Shown here piece by piece: positions 44,469 to 52,498 of a stretch of 64,000 bases of DNA. The first letter of the stretch is position 1. Every line of letters begins with the position of its first letter. A model generated the notes under the pieces. The model had not been told where the DNA came from and made no database searches. It saw nothing but the letters and a program-made list of their open reading frames with translations. This DNA comes from Hyphomicrobiales bacterium (GTDB lineage Bacteria; Pseudomonadota; Alphaproteobacteria; Rhizobiales; Rhizobiaceae): NCBI GenBank assembly GCA_900472675.1, contig UCJA01000005.1, positions 1-64,000 on the forward strand, written 5' to 3'. The position numbers were made by a program, and so were the translations under genes.

Positions 44469-44501
44469 AAGCCACTCGCCGCAAGGCGGGTGGCTTTTTT
44501 T
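44469..44501 (+). terminator. Strong rho-independent terminator
   Basis: AAGCCACTCGCC-GCAA-GGCGGGTGGCTT, a 12-bp stem with one G-T wobble and a GNRA-type loop, followed by seven Ts. Terminates the second BA14K gene. Confidence 0.92.
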
Positions 44502-44510
44502 GTGAGAGAT

Positions 44511-45524
44511 CTAGAAGATCCCAGTCCGCCGCAGCAGTAGCCAGGCGACCAGCACCGAGACCGCCATGAAGCCCAGCGCATAGGCGGTGCCATGCGCCAT
44601 ATGGGCAAACGGCAGGCTTTCCGTATTCATCCCGAAAAAGCCGGTGACCAGCGAGGGTGGCAGCAGAAACGCTGTCATGATCGACAGGATGTAGAGATGC
44701 CGGTTGGTTTCAGACGATAGCTTGGAATCGATTTCCTCGTGCAGCAGCCGGGCCCGCTCTTGCAGCGCATAGACGTCGTGGTCCACCGCTTCCAGCCTGC
44801 CGATCAGCCGACCCGCGGCATCCTCGAAACCGGCGGGCATATCCTCGTCATCGGCAGCCGCAGCCCGCCGCATCAGGGTGAGCAGGGTCCGCAGGTGCCG
44901 GTGCAGCCGCACCACGGTCCGCCGCACCGGCGCCAGCCGGCGCCGCTCGTCCCGCGGCGCATTGTCATAGACATAGTCCTCGATCAGGTTGAGCTCTTCG
45001 GTGAATTCCATCACCAGAGTGATCATCGTGCGCTGAAACTCCGCCACCAGCGTCTCGAACAGGTCCACTGGTCGATGGTAGCGTACACCGTTCTTCTCCA
45101 CGGCAGACCGCATCCGGTCGACCGAGCGGAGCGGCTGCAGCCGCGTGGTGATGATGATCGTCTCGGACACGAAAAAGTGCAGCCAGCCGATGTCGCGCGT
45201 GTCGTTGTCGAAATCCCGCTGAAAATCCACCAGCGTGCCGTAGAGCGAATGCTCGTCCAGCGTCAGCGCTGCATGGGTATCATGCGTCGTGAGTGCCGCA
45301 ATGACCGGTGGCGGAAGATCCGGCAGCGTTTCGAGAAAAGGCCCGACCCGCGTGTCGGCGAGGTTGAGATGCAGCCACAGAAACCCATCGCCGCCTTGCA
45401 GATCTTCAGGCAAGGTCTCTGTCGGCAGCATCACGCAGGGCGTCGGACCTGGATGGAACCGGTAGGCCCAGACGAGACCGGGAATGGCAGGGGTCAGCGG
45501 GGCGAGCGACGCAGAATCAGACAT
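44511..45524 (-). CDS. CorA/ZntB-family divalent metal transporter
   Basis: 337 residues. N-terminal cytosolic alpha/beta domain and long helix, then two C-terminal membrane helices; the first ends in the pore-mouth motif GMN (VTGFFGMNTESLP). The sequence before it (HLYILSIMTAFLLPPSLV) and the start SLAPLTPAIPGLVWAYRF are of ZntB style rather than Mg-CorA, so zinc efflux/uptake or Mg/Co transport are both open. ATG at 45524 has AAGGAG upstream. Divergent from the acyl-CoA dehydrogenase gene. Confidence 0.92.
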   Translation of the reverse strand: MSDSASLAPLTPAIPGLVWAYRFHPGPTPCVMLPTETLPEDLQGGDGFLWLHLNLADTRVGPFLETLPDLPPPVIAALTTHDTHAALTLDEHSLYGTLVDFQRDFDNDTRDIGWLHFFVSETIIITTRLQPLRSVDRMRSAVEKNGVRYHRPVDLFETLVAEFQRTMITLVMEFTEELNLIEDYVYDNAPRDERRRLAPVRRTVVRLHRHLRTLLTLMRRAAAADDEDMPAGFEDAAGRLIGRLEAVDHDVYALQERARLLHEEIDSKLSSETNRHLYILSIMTAFLLPPSLVTGFFGMNTESLPFAHMAHGTAYALGFMAVSVLVAWLLLRRTGIF

Positions 45525-45623
45525 GATGGATGTCTCCTTATCGCGGCAATGTAACTCCAGTTCGACAGTTGGCACGAGCCCGCTTTGTTCGCCGTTTCCC
45601 GTGTCATGGCGAGAGCCTCCTCG

Positions 45624-45653
45624 TTGACAACCCCGTTTACGTTTACGTAAAAA
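45624..45653 (+). promoter_or_regulatory. Promoter of the acyl-CoA dehydrogenase operon
   Basis: Perfect -35 TTGACA (45624-45629), an 18-nt spacer and TAAAAA (45648-45653; 4 of 6 to the -10 consensus). The spacer contains most of the palindrome at 45636-45651. Confidence 0.5.
45636..45651. promoter_or_regulatory. MerR-type operator in the spacer
   Basis: Perfect inverted repeat TTTACGT-TT-ACGTAAA (16 bp). It lies between -35 and -10, the usual place for MerR-family regulators. It resembles, from memory, the LiuR motif of proteobacterial branched-chain amino acid and fatty acid catabolism. No merR/liuR gene is in the window. Confidence 0.6.
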
Positions 45654-45712
45654 GCGGAAGAGGAAAAATTGGGTGGCAAGTCGGGACCTGTCCACCGAAA
45701 GGGAGGAGCATC

Positions 45713-47518
45713 ATGTATCGCGCACCGGTGGAAGATATCGCCTTCACGCTGAAGCATGTGGCCGGTCTGGATGCCGCGCTGGAGATCGGCAGCTTTGGCG
45801 ATCTCTCGACCGATCTGGTCGATGCCATCCTGGAGGAGGCGGGTCGCTTCGCCAGCCAGGAGATGGCACCGCTCGGCGAGATCGGCGACCGGCAGGGCGC
45901 GCGTCTCGAGGACGGCAAGGTGACGACGCCCGACGGCTGGCCGGCGCTCTATAAGAGCTGGCGCGAGGGCGGCTGGAACGGCCTGACAGCGCGCGAAGAG
46001 TTCGGCGGCCAGAACCTGCCGCATATGCTGAACGTCGCGGCCCTTGAGATGTGGAACTCCGCATCCATGGCTTTTGCGCTCGCGCCGACCCTGACCATGG
46101 GCGCGATCGAGGCGGTGGCGACCCATGGCAGCGCGGCACTCAAGGCTACGTATCTGGAGAAGATGGTCTCCGGCGAATGGACCGGCACGATGAACCTGAC
46201 CGAGCCGCATGCGGGCTCCGATCTCGGCGTGCTGAAAAGCCGGGCCGAGCCGACCGGCGACGGCACCTACCGCATCTTCGGCCAGAAGATCTACATCACC
46301 TGGGGCGAGCACGACGCGGCCGACAACATCATTCACCTGGTCCTGGCGCGGCTTCCCGACGCCCCCGCCGGCACCCGCGGCATCTCGCTCTTCCTGGTGC
46401 CGAAACACCTCGTCAATGAGGATGGGTCGCTTGGCCCCCGCAACGACGTCTTCTGCCATTCCCTCGAACACAAGCTCGGCATCCATGGCTCGCCCACCTG
46501 CACCATGATCTATGGCGACGGCAAATTCGACGCCGACGGAACAGGCACCAAGGGCGCCATCGGTTACCTGGTCGGCGAGGAGAACAAGGGTCTCGCCTGC
46601 ATGTTCACCATGATGAACAATGCGCGCCTCGCGGTCGGCATCCAGGGCGTTGCGGTGGCGGAAGCCGCCACCCAGAAGGCCATCGCCTTTGCCCGCGACC
46701 GCACCCAGGGCAGGGCGCCCGAGTGGGCCGGCGCGACAAAGCGCGAGGGCATGAGCCCGATTATCGAGCATCCCGATGTCGCCCGTATGCTGCTGACCAT
46801 GAAGGCGCTGACGCAAGGCTCGCGCGCCATCTGCTATGCCTGCGCCCACGCCACCGACATGTCGCATCACACGGAAAGCGACGAGGCTCGCAACTGGGCG
46901 GAGCGCGCAGCCCTGCTGACCCCCATCGCCAAGTCATTTTCGACCGATGCAGGCGTCGATGTTGCCTCGCTGGGCATCCAGGTGCACGGCGGCATGGGCT
47001 TCATCGAGGAAACCGGTGCCGCCCGCTACCTGCGCGACGCCCGCATTGCACCGATCTACGAAGGCACCAACGGAATCCAGGCGATCGATCTCGTGCTGCG
47101 CAAGCTGCCGCTCTCCTCGGGCGGACAGGTCTCCGGCTTCATCGCCGAACTGCGTGAGATCGCCGCCCGCGTAAGAGCGTCCGGCAACGGGCAATTCGGC
47201 GAAACCGCGGTGAGACTGACGGCATCTCTGGATGATCTGGACGCGGCAACCACATGGCTGCTGCAGGCGCAGACCGAAGGCAGGACCGCCGAGGCGCTCG
47301 CCGGTGCCACGCCCTATCAGCGCCTGTTCGGACTGGCGCTGACCGGCGCCTATCTCGCCAAGGGTGCGCTGGTAGACGCGGGTGACGGACAGGGGGCAAA
47401 GCGCGTGGCGCTCTGCCGCTTCGCCGCTGAAAACATGCTCTCGGAAACCGCGGCCCTCAGGGATCAGGTGGTGTCGGGTGCGCCAAGCCTGCTCGCCGCC
47501 CATGCTGTGCTCGGCTGA
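45713..47518 (+). CDS. Acyl-CoA dehydrogenase (large, DmdC-like class)
   Basis: 601 residues, the long class with an extra C-terminal domain, as in DmdC/3-methylmercaptopropionyl-CoA dehydrogenases and FadE-like enzymes. FAD/substrate motifs: GTMNLTEPHAGSDLGVLKS, QKIYITWGEHD, GIQVHGGMGFIEETGAARY and the catalytic base region RIAPIYEGTNGIQAIDL (Glu of YEGTN). Oxidises an acyl-CoA to the enoyl-CoA. GGGAGGAG 4 nt before the ATG at 45713. First gene of a two-gene operon with an enoyl-CoA hydratase; a MerR-type operator sits in its promoter. Substrate chain not deducible. Confidence 0.94.
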   Translation: MYRAPVEDIAFTLKHVAGLDAALEIGSFGDLSTDLVDAILEEAGRFASQEMAPLGEIGDRQGARLEDGKVTTPDGWPALYKSWREGGWNGLTAREEFGGQNLPHMLNVAALEMWNSASMAFALAPTLTMGAIEAVATHGSAALKATYLEKMVSGEWTGTMNLTEPHAGSDLGVLKSRAEPTGDGTYRIFGQKIYITWGEHDAADNIIHLVLARLPDAPAGTRGISLFLVPKHLVNEDGSLGPRNDVFCHSLEHKLGIHGSPTCTMIYGDGKFDADGTGTKGAIGYLVGEENKGLACMFTMMNNARLAVGIQGVAVAEAATQKAIAFARDRTQGRAPEWAGATKREGMSPIIEHPDVARMLLTMKALTQGSRAICYACAHATDMSHHTESDEARNWAERAALLTPIAKSFSTDAGVDVASLGIQVHGGMGFIEETGAARYLRDARIAPIYEGTNGIQAIDLVLRKLPLSSGGQVSGFIAELREIAARVRASGNGQFGETAVRLTASLDDLDAATTWLLQAQTEGRTAEALAGATPYQRLFGLALTGAYLAKGALVDAGDGQGAKRVALCRFAAENMLSETAALRDQVVSGAPSLLAAHAVLG

Positions 47519-47529
47519 AGGAGACCGCC

Positions 47530-48288
47530 ATGAGCGACAGCCATATCCTCATCGAGCGCCCGGAGAACCACGTCGGCGTTCTCGTCATCCGCTTCAACCG
47601 GCCGGAAAAGAAGAACGCCATCACCTCTGCCATGTACCACCGCATGACGGCGGCCCTGAAAGAGGCCAACGCAGACGATGCGATCCGGGCCGTTGCCTTC
47701 CTCGGCACCGAGGGCTGCTTCTCGGCCGGCAATGACATGGCCGATTTTCTCGGATTTGCCCTCTCCGGCTCGGACGAAGTGCCTGCCGCGGCAAACTTCA
47801 TCAAGGCCCTGGCGCTTGCAGAAAAACCGCTCGTCTCTGGCGTCGACGGACTTGCGATCGGCATCGGCGCCACTCTGCATCTCCACTGCGATATGACCGT
47901 CGCTTCGCCCCGCAGCCTCTTCAAGACACCCTTTGTGGATCTAGCCCTGGTGCCGGAGGCGGCATCCAGCCTGCTGGCGCCCCGGATCATGGGCCACCAG
48001 CGCGCCTTTGCCATGCTCGTCGCCGGCGAGACCTTCTCCGCTGAAGCAGCCCTGCAGGCGGGTCTGATATGGAAGCTGGTCGCGCCGGAAGCGGTGGAGG
48101 CCGAAACGCTGGCCTTGGCGCGGAGCCTCGCCACAAAGCCGCCGCAGGCGCTGAAGATCGCTCGCGAACTGGTCCGCGGCCCGCGTGATGAGGTTCTGGC
48201 GCGCATGGATGAGGAACTGGTACATTTCTCCGCGCAGCTGAAAAGCGCCGAGGCGCAGGCGGCCTTCCAGGCTTTCATGCGCCGTTAA
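47530..48288 (+). CDS. Enoyl-CoA hydratase/isomerase (crotonase family)
   Basis: 252 residues. Crotonase fold: VLVIRFNRPEKKNAITSAMY, oxyanion-hole segments EGCFSAGNDMADF and LAIGIGATLHLHCDMTVAS, and LAPRIMGHQRAFAMLVAGET. One canonical catalytic Glu position reads VPEAAS (Glu present), the other is not clear, so hydratase or isomerase cannot be separated. 11 nt after the acyl-CoA dehydrogenase stop with AGGAG before its ATG, so it takes the product of that enzyme. Confidence 0.93.
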   Translation: MSDSHILIERPENHVGVLVIRFNRPEKKNAITSAMYHRMTAALKEANADDAIRAVAFLGTEGCFSAGNDMADFLGFALSGSDEVPAAANFIKALALAEKPLVSGVDGLAIGIGATLHLHCDMTVASPRSLFKTPFVDLALVPEAASSLLAPRIMGHQRAFAMLVAGETFSAEAALQAGLIWKLVAPEAVEAETLALARSLATKPPQALKIARELVRGPRDEVLARMDEELVHFSAQLKSAEAQAAFQAFMRR

Positions 48289-48386
48289 CCGCGCCCGCAA
48301 GGATCGCACGCTCATGTGCCGGCAGACCGCTTCCGCACAGGTGTGAAGAGGATTAGATCTCGTGGGAACAATGAGGAGGCATGTTT

Positions 48387-48686
48387 ATGCGCAACATCCT
48401 GACCGCGATCGCAATCACGCTGCTTTCAGCAGCAACCGCATCGGCCGAAACCCTGTCGACATTAGCGCCGATGAGCGTGATCCAGGTCCAGATGCAGGGC
48501 GGCGATAGCTTCACCCGGTCCAACCAGCGCCCGGTGCGTCCGTCGCGCTATGTCTGCGTCGTGCCGCCGCGTGAGAGCGACAACCGCAATCGTCCCTATG
48601 TCTGCCGCGCTCAGGAGGGCCGTGTCGGCGGCACCTGCCGTTGCGGCAACGTCACCGGCACCGGCCGCCTCGACCTCGACGACTGA
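48387..48686 (+). CDS. Small secreted Cys-rich hypothetical protein
   Basis: 99 residues with signal peptide (MRNILTAIAITLLSAATASA, cleavage near 20). Mature part is Arg/Pro-rich and has four cysteines in two groups (RYVCVVPP...PYVCRAQ and TCRCGNV), likely two disulfides. ATG at 48387 has AGGAGG 7 nt upstream; the ATG at 48381 lies too close. No named family. Converges on rlmD. Confidence 0.7.
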   Translation: MRNILTAIAITLLSAATASAETLSTLAPMSVIQVQMQGGDSFTRSNQRPVRPSRYVCVVPPRESDNRNRPYVCRAQEGRVGGTCRCGNVTGTGRLDLDD

Positions 48687-48696
48687 CGCGGAAAGC

Positions 48697-49941
48697 CTAC
48701 TTCTCCAGCAGCGCTACCGCTTCCACATGCGCCGACCACAGGAACTGGTCGACCGGCACCACGGTCTTGATCCTGTAGCCGCCGTCGACGAGGATGCGCA
48801 GGTCGCGCGCCAGTGTCGCCGGGTTGCAGCTCACGGCCGCGACATACTTGATGGACGAGCGGGCCACGTCCTTGGCAAGGATATCCGCACCCGCCCGCGG
48901 CGGATCGAACACCAGCCCGTCGAAGGCCTTCAGTTCCGAGGGCATCATCGGGCGGCGGTAGAGGTCGCGCTTCTCGACGGTCACCGGCTTCAGCCCGGGC
49001 GTGTTGCGGGCCGCATGGTCCAGCGCCTTCACCGACTTCTCGTCGCCCTCGACCGCATGCACCTTGGACTTGCGGGCGAGCCGCAGCGCAAATGTGCCCG
49101 ATCCGGCAAACAGGTCGATCACCTTCTTGGCCTTGGCAAGATGCGCCAGTACCAGATTGGACATGGCCTCTTCGGCCGGCACTGTTGCCTGCACGAAGGC
49201 GCCCGGCGGTGGCGAAACCTTGGTGCCGCCGAACTCGAGCACGGGACGCAGCTGCTCGATCACCACTTCGCCGTTGACCGAAAGACGGGCAACGCCGCGC
49301 AGGGAGAGAATGGTCTCGGTCGCCGCGCGCCGCTGCTTGTCGTTCAGCTCTTTCAGCCCCTCGGCCGCGATGTCGAGGCCGGACAGCGTCTCGAGCACGG
49401 CCAGCCGGAACGTGTCCGAACCCTGCGCCAGCGATTGGCCGACCGCGCGGATGGCGTCGAGACGACCGACGATCCCCGCCGAGGTGATGGGACATTCCTG
49501 GACGGAAAAGATGTGGTTTGTCTCCACCCGGTTGTAGCCGAGCAGGAATTCCTTTTCCGTCTGCTTCACCGAAAACACCACGCGCCGGCGCTCGCCGGGT
49601 CGGGCGATGAACAGCGGCGCAACCTCCGCCTCGAGCCCGCGCGATTTCAGCGCCTCGATCACCAGGTTGCGCTTGAAGGCATGGTAGGGCTCGTCTGCCA
49701 GGTGCTGCAGCACGCAGCCGCCGCACAGGTCCCGGTCGGGGCCGAAATGCCGGCAGGGCGGGTCGACCCGGTCCGGCGATGGCGAGGATGTGGACATCAC
49801 CGTGCCATGGTCGCCGTTGCGGGCGATGGCGACGGTTTCGCCCGGCAGCGCGTAAGGCACGTAGACGGGAATGCCATTGGCCTCGCCGATGCCATGTCCC
49901 TGGGCGCCAAGCCGCTCGATGGTAACGTTGACGGTGCTCAT
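48697..49941 (-). CDS. 23S rRNA (uracil-5-)-methyltransferase-type RNA methylase
   Basis: 414 residues of the TrmA/RlmC/RlmD (RumA) family. N-terminal TRAM domain (about 1-55), iron-sulfur cluster cysteines (PPCRHFGPDRDLCGGCVLQH and a later Cys in VQECPIT), SAM-binding VIDLFAGSGTFALRLA and the nucleophile segment AAVSCNPATLARDL. Methylates C5 of a uracil in rRNA, most likely 23S. Start ATG 49941 overlaps the tlyA stop by 4 nt, so the two RNA methylases are coupled. Confidence 0.93.
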   Translation of the reverse strand: MSTVNVTIERLGAQGHGIGEANGIPVYVPYALPGETVAIARNGDHGTVMSTSSPSPDRVDPPCRHFGPDRDLCGGCVLQHLADEPYHAFKRNLVIEALKSRGLEAEVAPLFIARPGERRRVVFSVKQTEKEFLLGYNRVETNHIFSVQECPITSAGIVGRLDAIRAVGQSLAQGSDTFRLAVLETLSGLDIAAEGLKELNDKQRRAATETILSLRGVARLSVNGEVVIEQLRPVLEFGGTKVSPPPGAFVQATVPAEEAMSNLVLAHLAKAKKVIDLFAGSGTFALRLARKSKVHAVEGDEKSVKALDHAARNTPGLKPVTVEKRDLYRRPMMPSELKAFDGLVFDPPRAGADILAKDVARSSIKYVAAVSCNPATLARDLRILVDGGYRIKTVVPVDQFLWSAHVEAVALLEK

Positions 49942-50693
49942 TCGGGCTTGTGTCCGGCCAGGAGGAATTCCTCGTTCCCGTCACCGCCGGCAATCGGGGA
50001 GGGGATCATGCCAAGGCTTGTCCAGCCCATGTCTTCGGTCAGCCAGCGCTCGAGCTCGGCGGCCACCGCCGGCGCGCTCTCGGGGTCCTTCAGGAGACCT
50101 GCCTTGCTGATTGCCTCGCGGCCGGCCTCGAACTGCGGCTTCACCAGAAGCACGCAATGCGCGCCGGGTTCCGCCTGCTCGAGCGCCGGCACCAGCGCCA
50201 GCTTCAGCGAGATGAAGGAGACGTCCGAAACCAGGAAGGTGAACGGCCGCTCTTCGTAGTCCTCAGGCTCCAGGTAGCGGGCGTTCAGCCCCTCCAGATT
50301 GGTCACCTGCGGATCGGCAAGCAAACGCGGATGCATCTGGTCGTGACCGACGTCGATCGCCGTCACATGCGCCGCTCCGCGCTTCAGCAGCGCTTCGGTA
50401 AAGCCGCCGGTGGAAGCGCCGATATCCATGCAATCCTGCCCTTCCGGGTCAAGCTTGAAATGGTCGAGCGCCGCAATCAGCTTCAGGGCTGCACGGGACA
50501 CATAATCCTGGGCCGGATCGTCGATGGTGATCACCGCGTCCATGGGAAAGGTGAGGCTCGGCTTGGTGACGACACGGCCGTTGACGGTCACGGTGCCGCG
50601 GGAAATGGCATCGCGCGCACGGGCACGGCTCGCCACGAGATCGAGCATCACCAGGATCTGGTCGAGGCGCTGTTGGGAAGAGGATGTGGACAT
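49938..50693 (-). CDS. tlyA: TlyA-family rRNA methyltransferase
   Basis: 251 residues: N-terminal S4 RNA-binding domain (RLDQILVMLDLVASRARARD, ISRGTVTVNGRVVTKP) and FtsJ-like methyltransferase domain (DCMDIGASTGGFTEALLKRG, FLVSDVSFISLKL, VLLVKPQFEAGR). TlyA 2'-O-methylates cytidines in 16S and/or 23S rRNA. ATG at 50693; an in-frame TTG at 50705 is less likely. Usually sits directly after dxs in rhizobia; here three unrelated genes and opposite-strand DNA separate them. Confidence 0.94.
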   Translation of the reverse strand: MSTSSSQQRLDQILVMLDLVASRARARDAISRGTVTVNGRVVTKPSLTFPMDAVITIDDPAQDYVSRAALKLIAALDHFKLDPEGQDCMDIGASTGGFTEALLKRGAAHVTAIDVGHDQMHPRLLADPQVTNLEGLNARYLEPEDYEERPFTFLVSDVSFISLKLALVPALEQAEPGAHCVLLVKPQFEAGREAISKAGLLKDPESAPAVAAELERWLTEDMGWTSLGMIPSPIAGGDGNEEFLLAGHKPE

Positions 50694-50807
50694 AAGCGCA
50701 GTCAATGCCGCTCTTTCGCCGGCGGCGCAAGCTTTTTGTCCCGGCCGCCGTCTTCACCCGGTCCGGACTCTGGATTAGGCTAAAGGGGTAAGGGACGGGG
50801 GAAACAC

Positions 50808-51800
50808 ATGCTGAGACTTTGTTTGGCCGGAGGGCTTCTGCTTGCGGCATCCTCTGCACTGGCCAATGACACCATGGCCGAACTCAAGACCGGCGGCCTG
50901 ATCTACGTCCAGACGACCGACGTGGCGATGGAAGAGGAAGCCCTCTCTATTTCCCGCAAGGAGGTGCTGGTCGACTATCTCTTCCGCAACACCGGCGACA
51001 AGACCGTGGACGCCGTCATTGCCTTTCCCATGCCCGATATCACCGGCGAGCCGGATTCCACCCTAGCGCTGGACGACACGGAAGCGGACAATTTCCTCGG
51101 CTTTTCCGTAACCCAGGAAGGCCGCCAGATCCGGTCGGAACTGCAGCAGCGGGTAACGGCAGTGGGTGTCGACCGCACGCAGGACCTGCGCGCCCTCCAG
51201 GTTCCGCTTCTGCCCTACAGCGAAAAGACGCTTGCGGCCCTCAAGGCGCTTCCCGATGCCGCCAAGGCGGAGCTTGTGTCCAAGGGCCTCGCCTACGTCG
51301 ATCGCTATGATGCCGGCAGGGGTTGGCAAGAAGACCTGCGTCCGGCCTGGACGCTGCATTCCACCTATTGGTGGAAGACCACCTTCCCGGCAGGCCAGCC
51401 GGTCCGCGTCAGCCATCGCTACAAGCCGAGCGTCGGCGGCACCGTGGCCATGACTTTCATCGATCAGGGCAAGCCCGGTTCGACCTACAAGGACTACGTG
51501 ACGCGCTACTGCATCGACGATGCTTTCATGAAAACGGCCGCAACGCTTGAAGCCGCAGCCGCCACCTCGGGACGCAACTATACCGAACGCTGGGTCTCCT
51601 ACATCCTCACCACCGGCGCCAACTGGGGCGGGACGATCGGCAAGTTCAAGCTGACGATCGAAAAGGGTGATCCGGCCGATTACGTCAGCTTCTGCGGTAA
51701 GGGCATTCGCAAGGTCGGCCCGACCACCTTCGAGATGACCGCGGACGATTTCACGCCCGCAAAAGACCTCGACATCCTCTATCTGACTGCGGGGGAATAG
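50808..51800 (+). CDS. DUF4424 family secreted protein
   Basis: 330 residues with signal peptide (MLRLCLAGGLLLAASSALAN). DUF4424 stretches: NDTMAELKTGGLIYVQTTDVAMEEE, LVDYLFRNTGDKTVDAVIAFPMPDI and STYWWKTTFPAGQPVRVSHRYKPSVGG, then YRYCIDD-like and WVSYILTTGANWGGTIGKFKL. Periplasmic or exported, mainly beta. Function unknown. Divergent from tlyA; ATG at 50808. Only a short gap to the AbrB-type antitoxin gene. Confidence 0.9.
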   Translation: MLRLCLAGGLLLAASSALANDTMAELKTGGLIYVQTTDVAMEEEALSISRKEVLVDYLFRNTGDKTVDAVIAFPMPDITGEPDSTLALDDTEADNFLGFSVTQEGRQIRSELQQRVTAVGVDRTQDLRALQVPLLPYSEKTLAALKALPDAAKAELVSKGLAYVDRYDAGRGWQEDLRPAWTLHSTYWWKTTFPAGQPVRVSHRYKPSVGGTVAMTFIDQGKPGSTYKDYVTRYCIDDAFMKTAATLEAAAATSGRNYTERWVSYILTTGANWGGTIGKFKLTIEKGDPADYVSFCGKGIRKVGPTTFEMTADDFTPAKDLDILYLTAGE

Positions 51801-51826
51801 TCGCGTATGATCAGAGGGCTGCGATC

Positions 51827-52057
51827 ATGCCGAAAATGACAATGAAGGGGCAGGTAACCATACCCAAGGCTGTGCGCAAACTGCTCGGCATCTTGCCCGG
51901 CAGCGAGGTCGAATTCCGGCGGGCGGCCGATGGCAACATTGTGCTGACAAGGGCCGACGAGAAGCCGCCAGCCAGTCGGTTCCAGCAGCTTCGCGGGCAT
52001 GCAGGAAAGGGTCTCGATACAGACGCCATCATGGCACTGACCCGCGGTGATGCGTGA
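51827..52057 (+). CDS. AbrB/MazE-type antitoxin (VapB-like)
   Basis: 76 residues. Swapped-hairpin DNA-binding domain: MTMKGQVTIPKAVRKLLGILPGSEVEF (residues 4-30), as in VapB/SpoVT-AbrB antitoxins; the C-terminal half would wrap a VapC toxin. Intact, with the toxin gene overlapping its stop by 4 nt (GTGA). Because the toxin gene is broken, this is now an orphan antitoxin that may still act as a repressor. Confidence 0.92.
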   Translation: MPKMTMKGQVTIPKAVRKLLGILPGSEVEFRRAADGNIVLTRADEKPPASRFQQLRGHAGKGLDTDAIMALTRGDA

Positions 52058-52458
52058 CACTTGTCGACACCAATATCCTGCTGGATCTGGTGACGAATGA
52101 TGCTGACTAGGCTGATTGGTCGATCGAGCAGCTTGAAGCGGCGAGCCTCACTGGCCCCTTGTTGATCAACGATATCGTCTATGCCAAGCTTGCTGTCCGC
52201 TACGATCGGATCGAGGAGCTCGATATGTTTGTCGAAGAGGCAGCACTTATCATGACGCCTTTTCCCCGATCTGCCCTGTTTCTGGCCGGCAAGGCGTTTG
52301 CGCAATATCGCCGGGCTGGGGGGTCGCGCACGGGCGTCATGCCGGATTTCCTGATCGGGGCGCAGGCCGCCGTCGAAAAAATACCACTGCTGACGCGCGA
52401 CGTCGGCCGATACCGGTCCTACTTCCCGACCGTCAAGCTTATCTCGCCCTCGCTATAA
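52054..52458 (+). pseudogene. Inactivated VapC toxin (PIN domain)
   Basis: Reads from GTG at 52054 as MTLVDTNILLDLVTNDAD, then an in-frame TAG at 52108-52110, then ADWSIEQLEAASLTGPLLIN to LTRDVGRYRSYF. The amber codon sits where homologs have an aromatic residue, so a TGG-to-TAG change is likely. Downstream, the conserved PIN glutamate of the xYAEL motif is Lys (VYAKL). Asp in VDTN, MPDFLIGAQAA and LTRDVGRY are kept. Two independent lesions mean no active RNase. Any protein from internal ATG 52159 would lack the first strand. Confidence 0.88.
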
Positions 52459-52498
52459 GGACATAACCTTGCTGTTACGGGGATCTGCGTCAACAGAT

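Noticed and set aside
48550-50259. 569-codon open frame on the plus strand
   Set aside because: Antisense to rlmD and tlyA, both of which show diagnostic motifs; shadow of GC-rich third positions.
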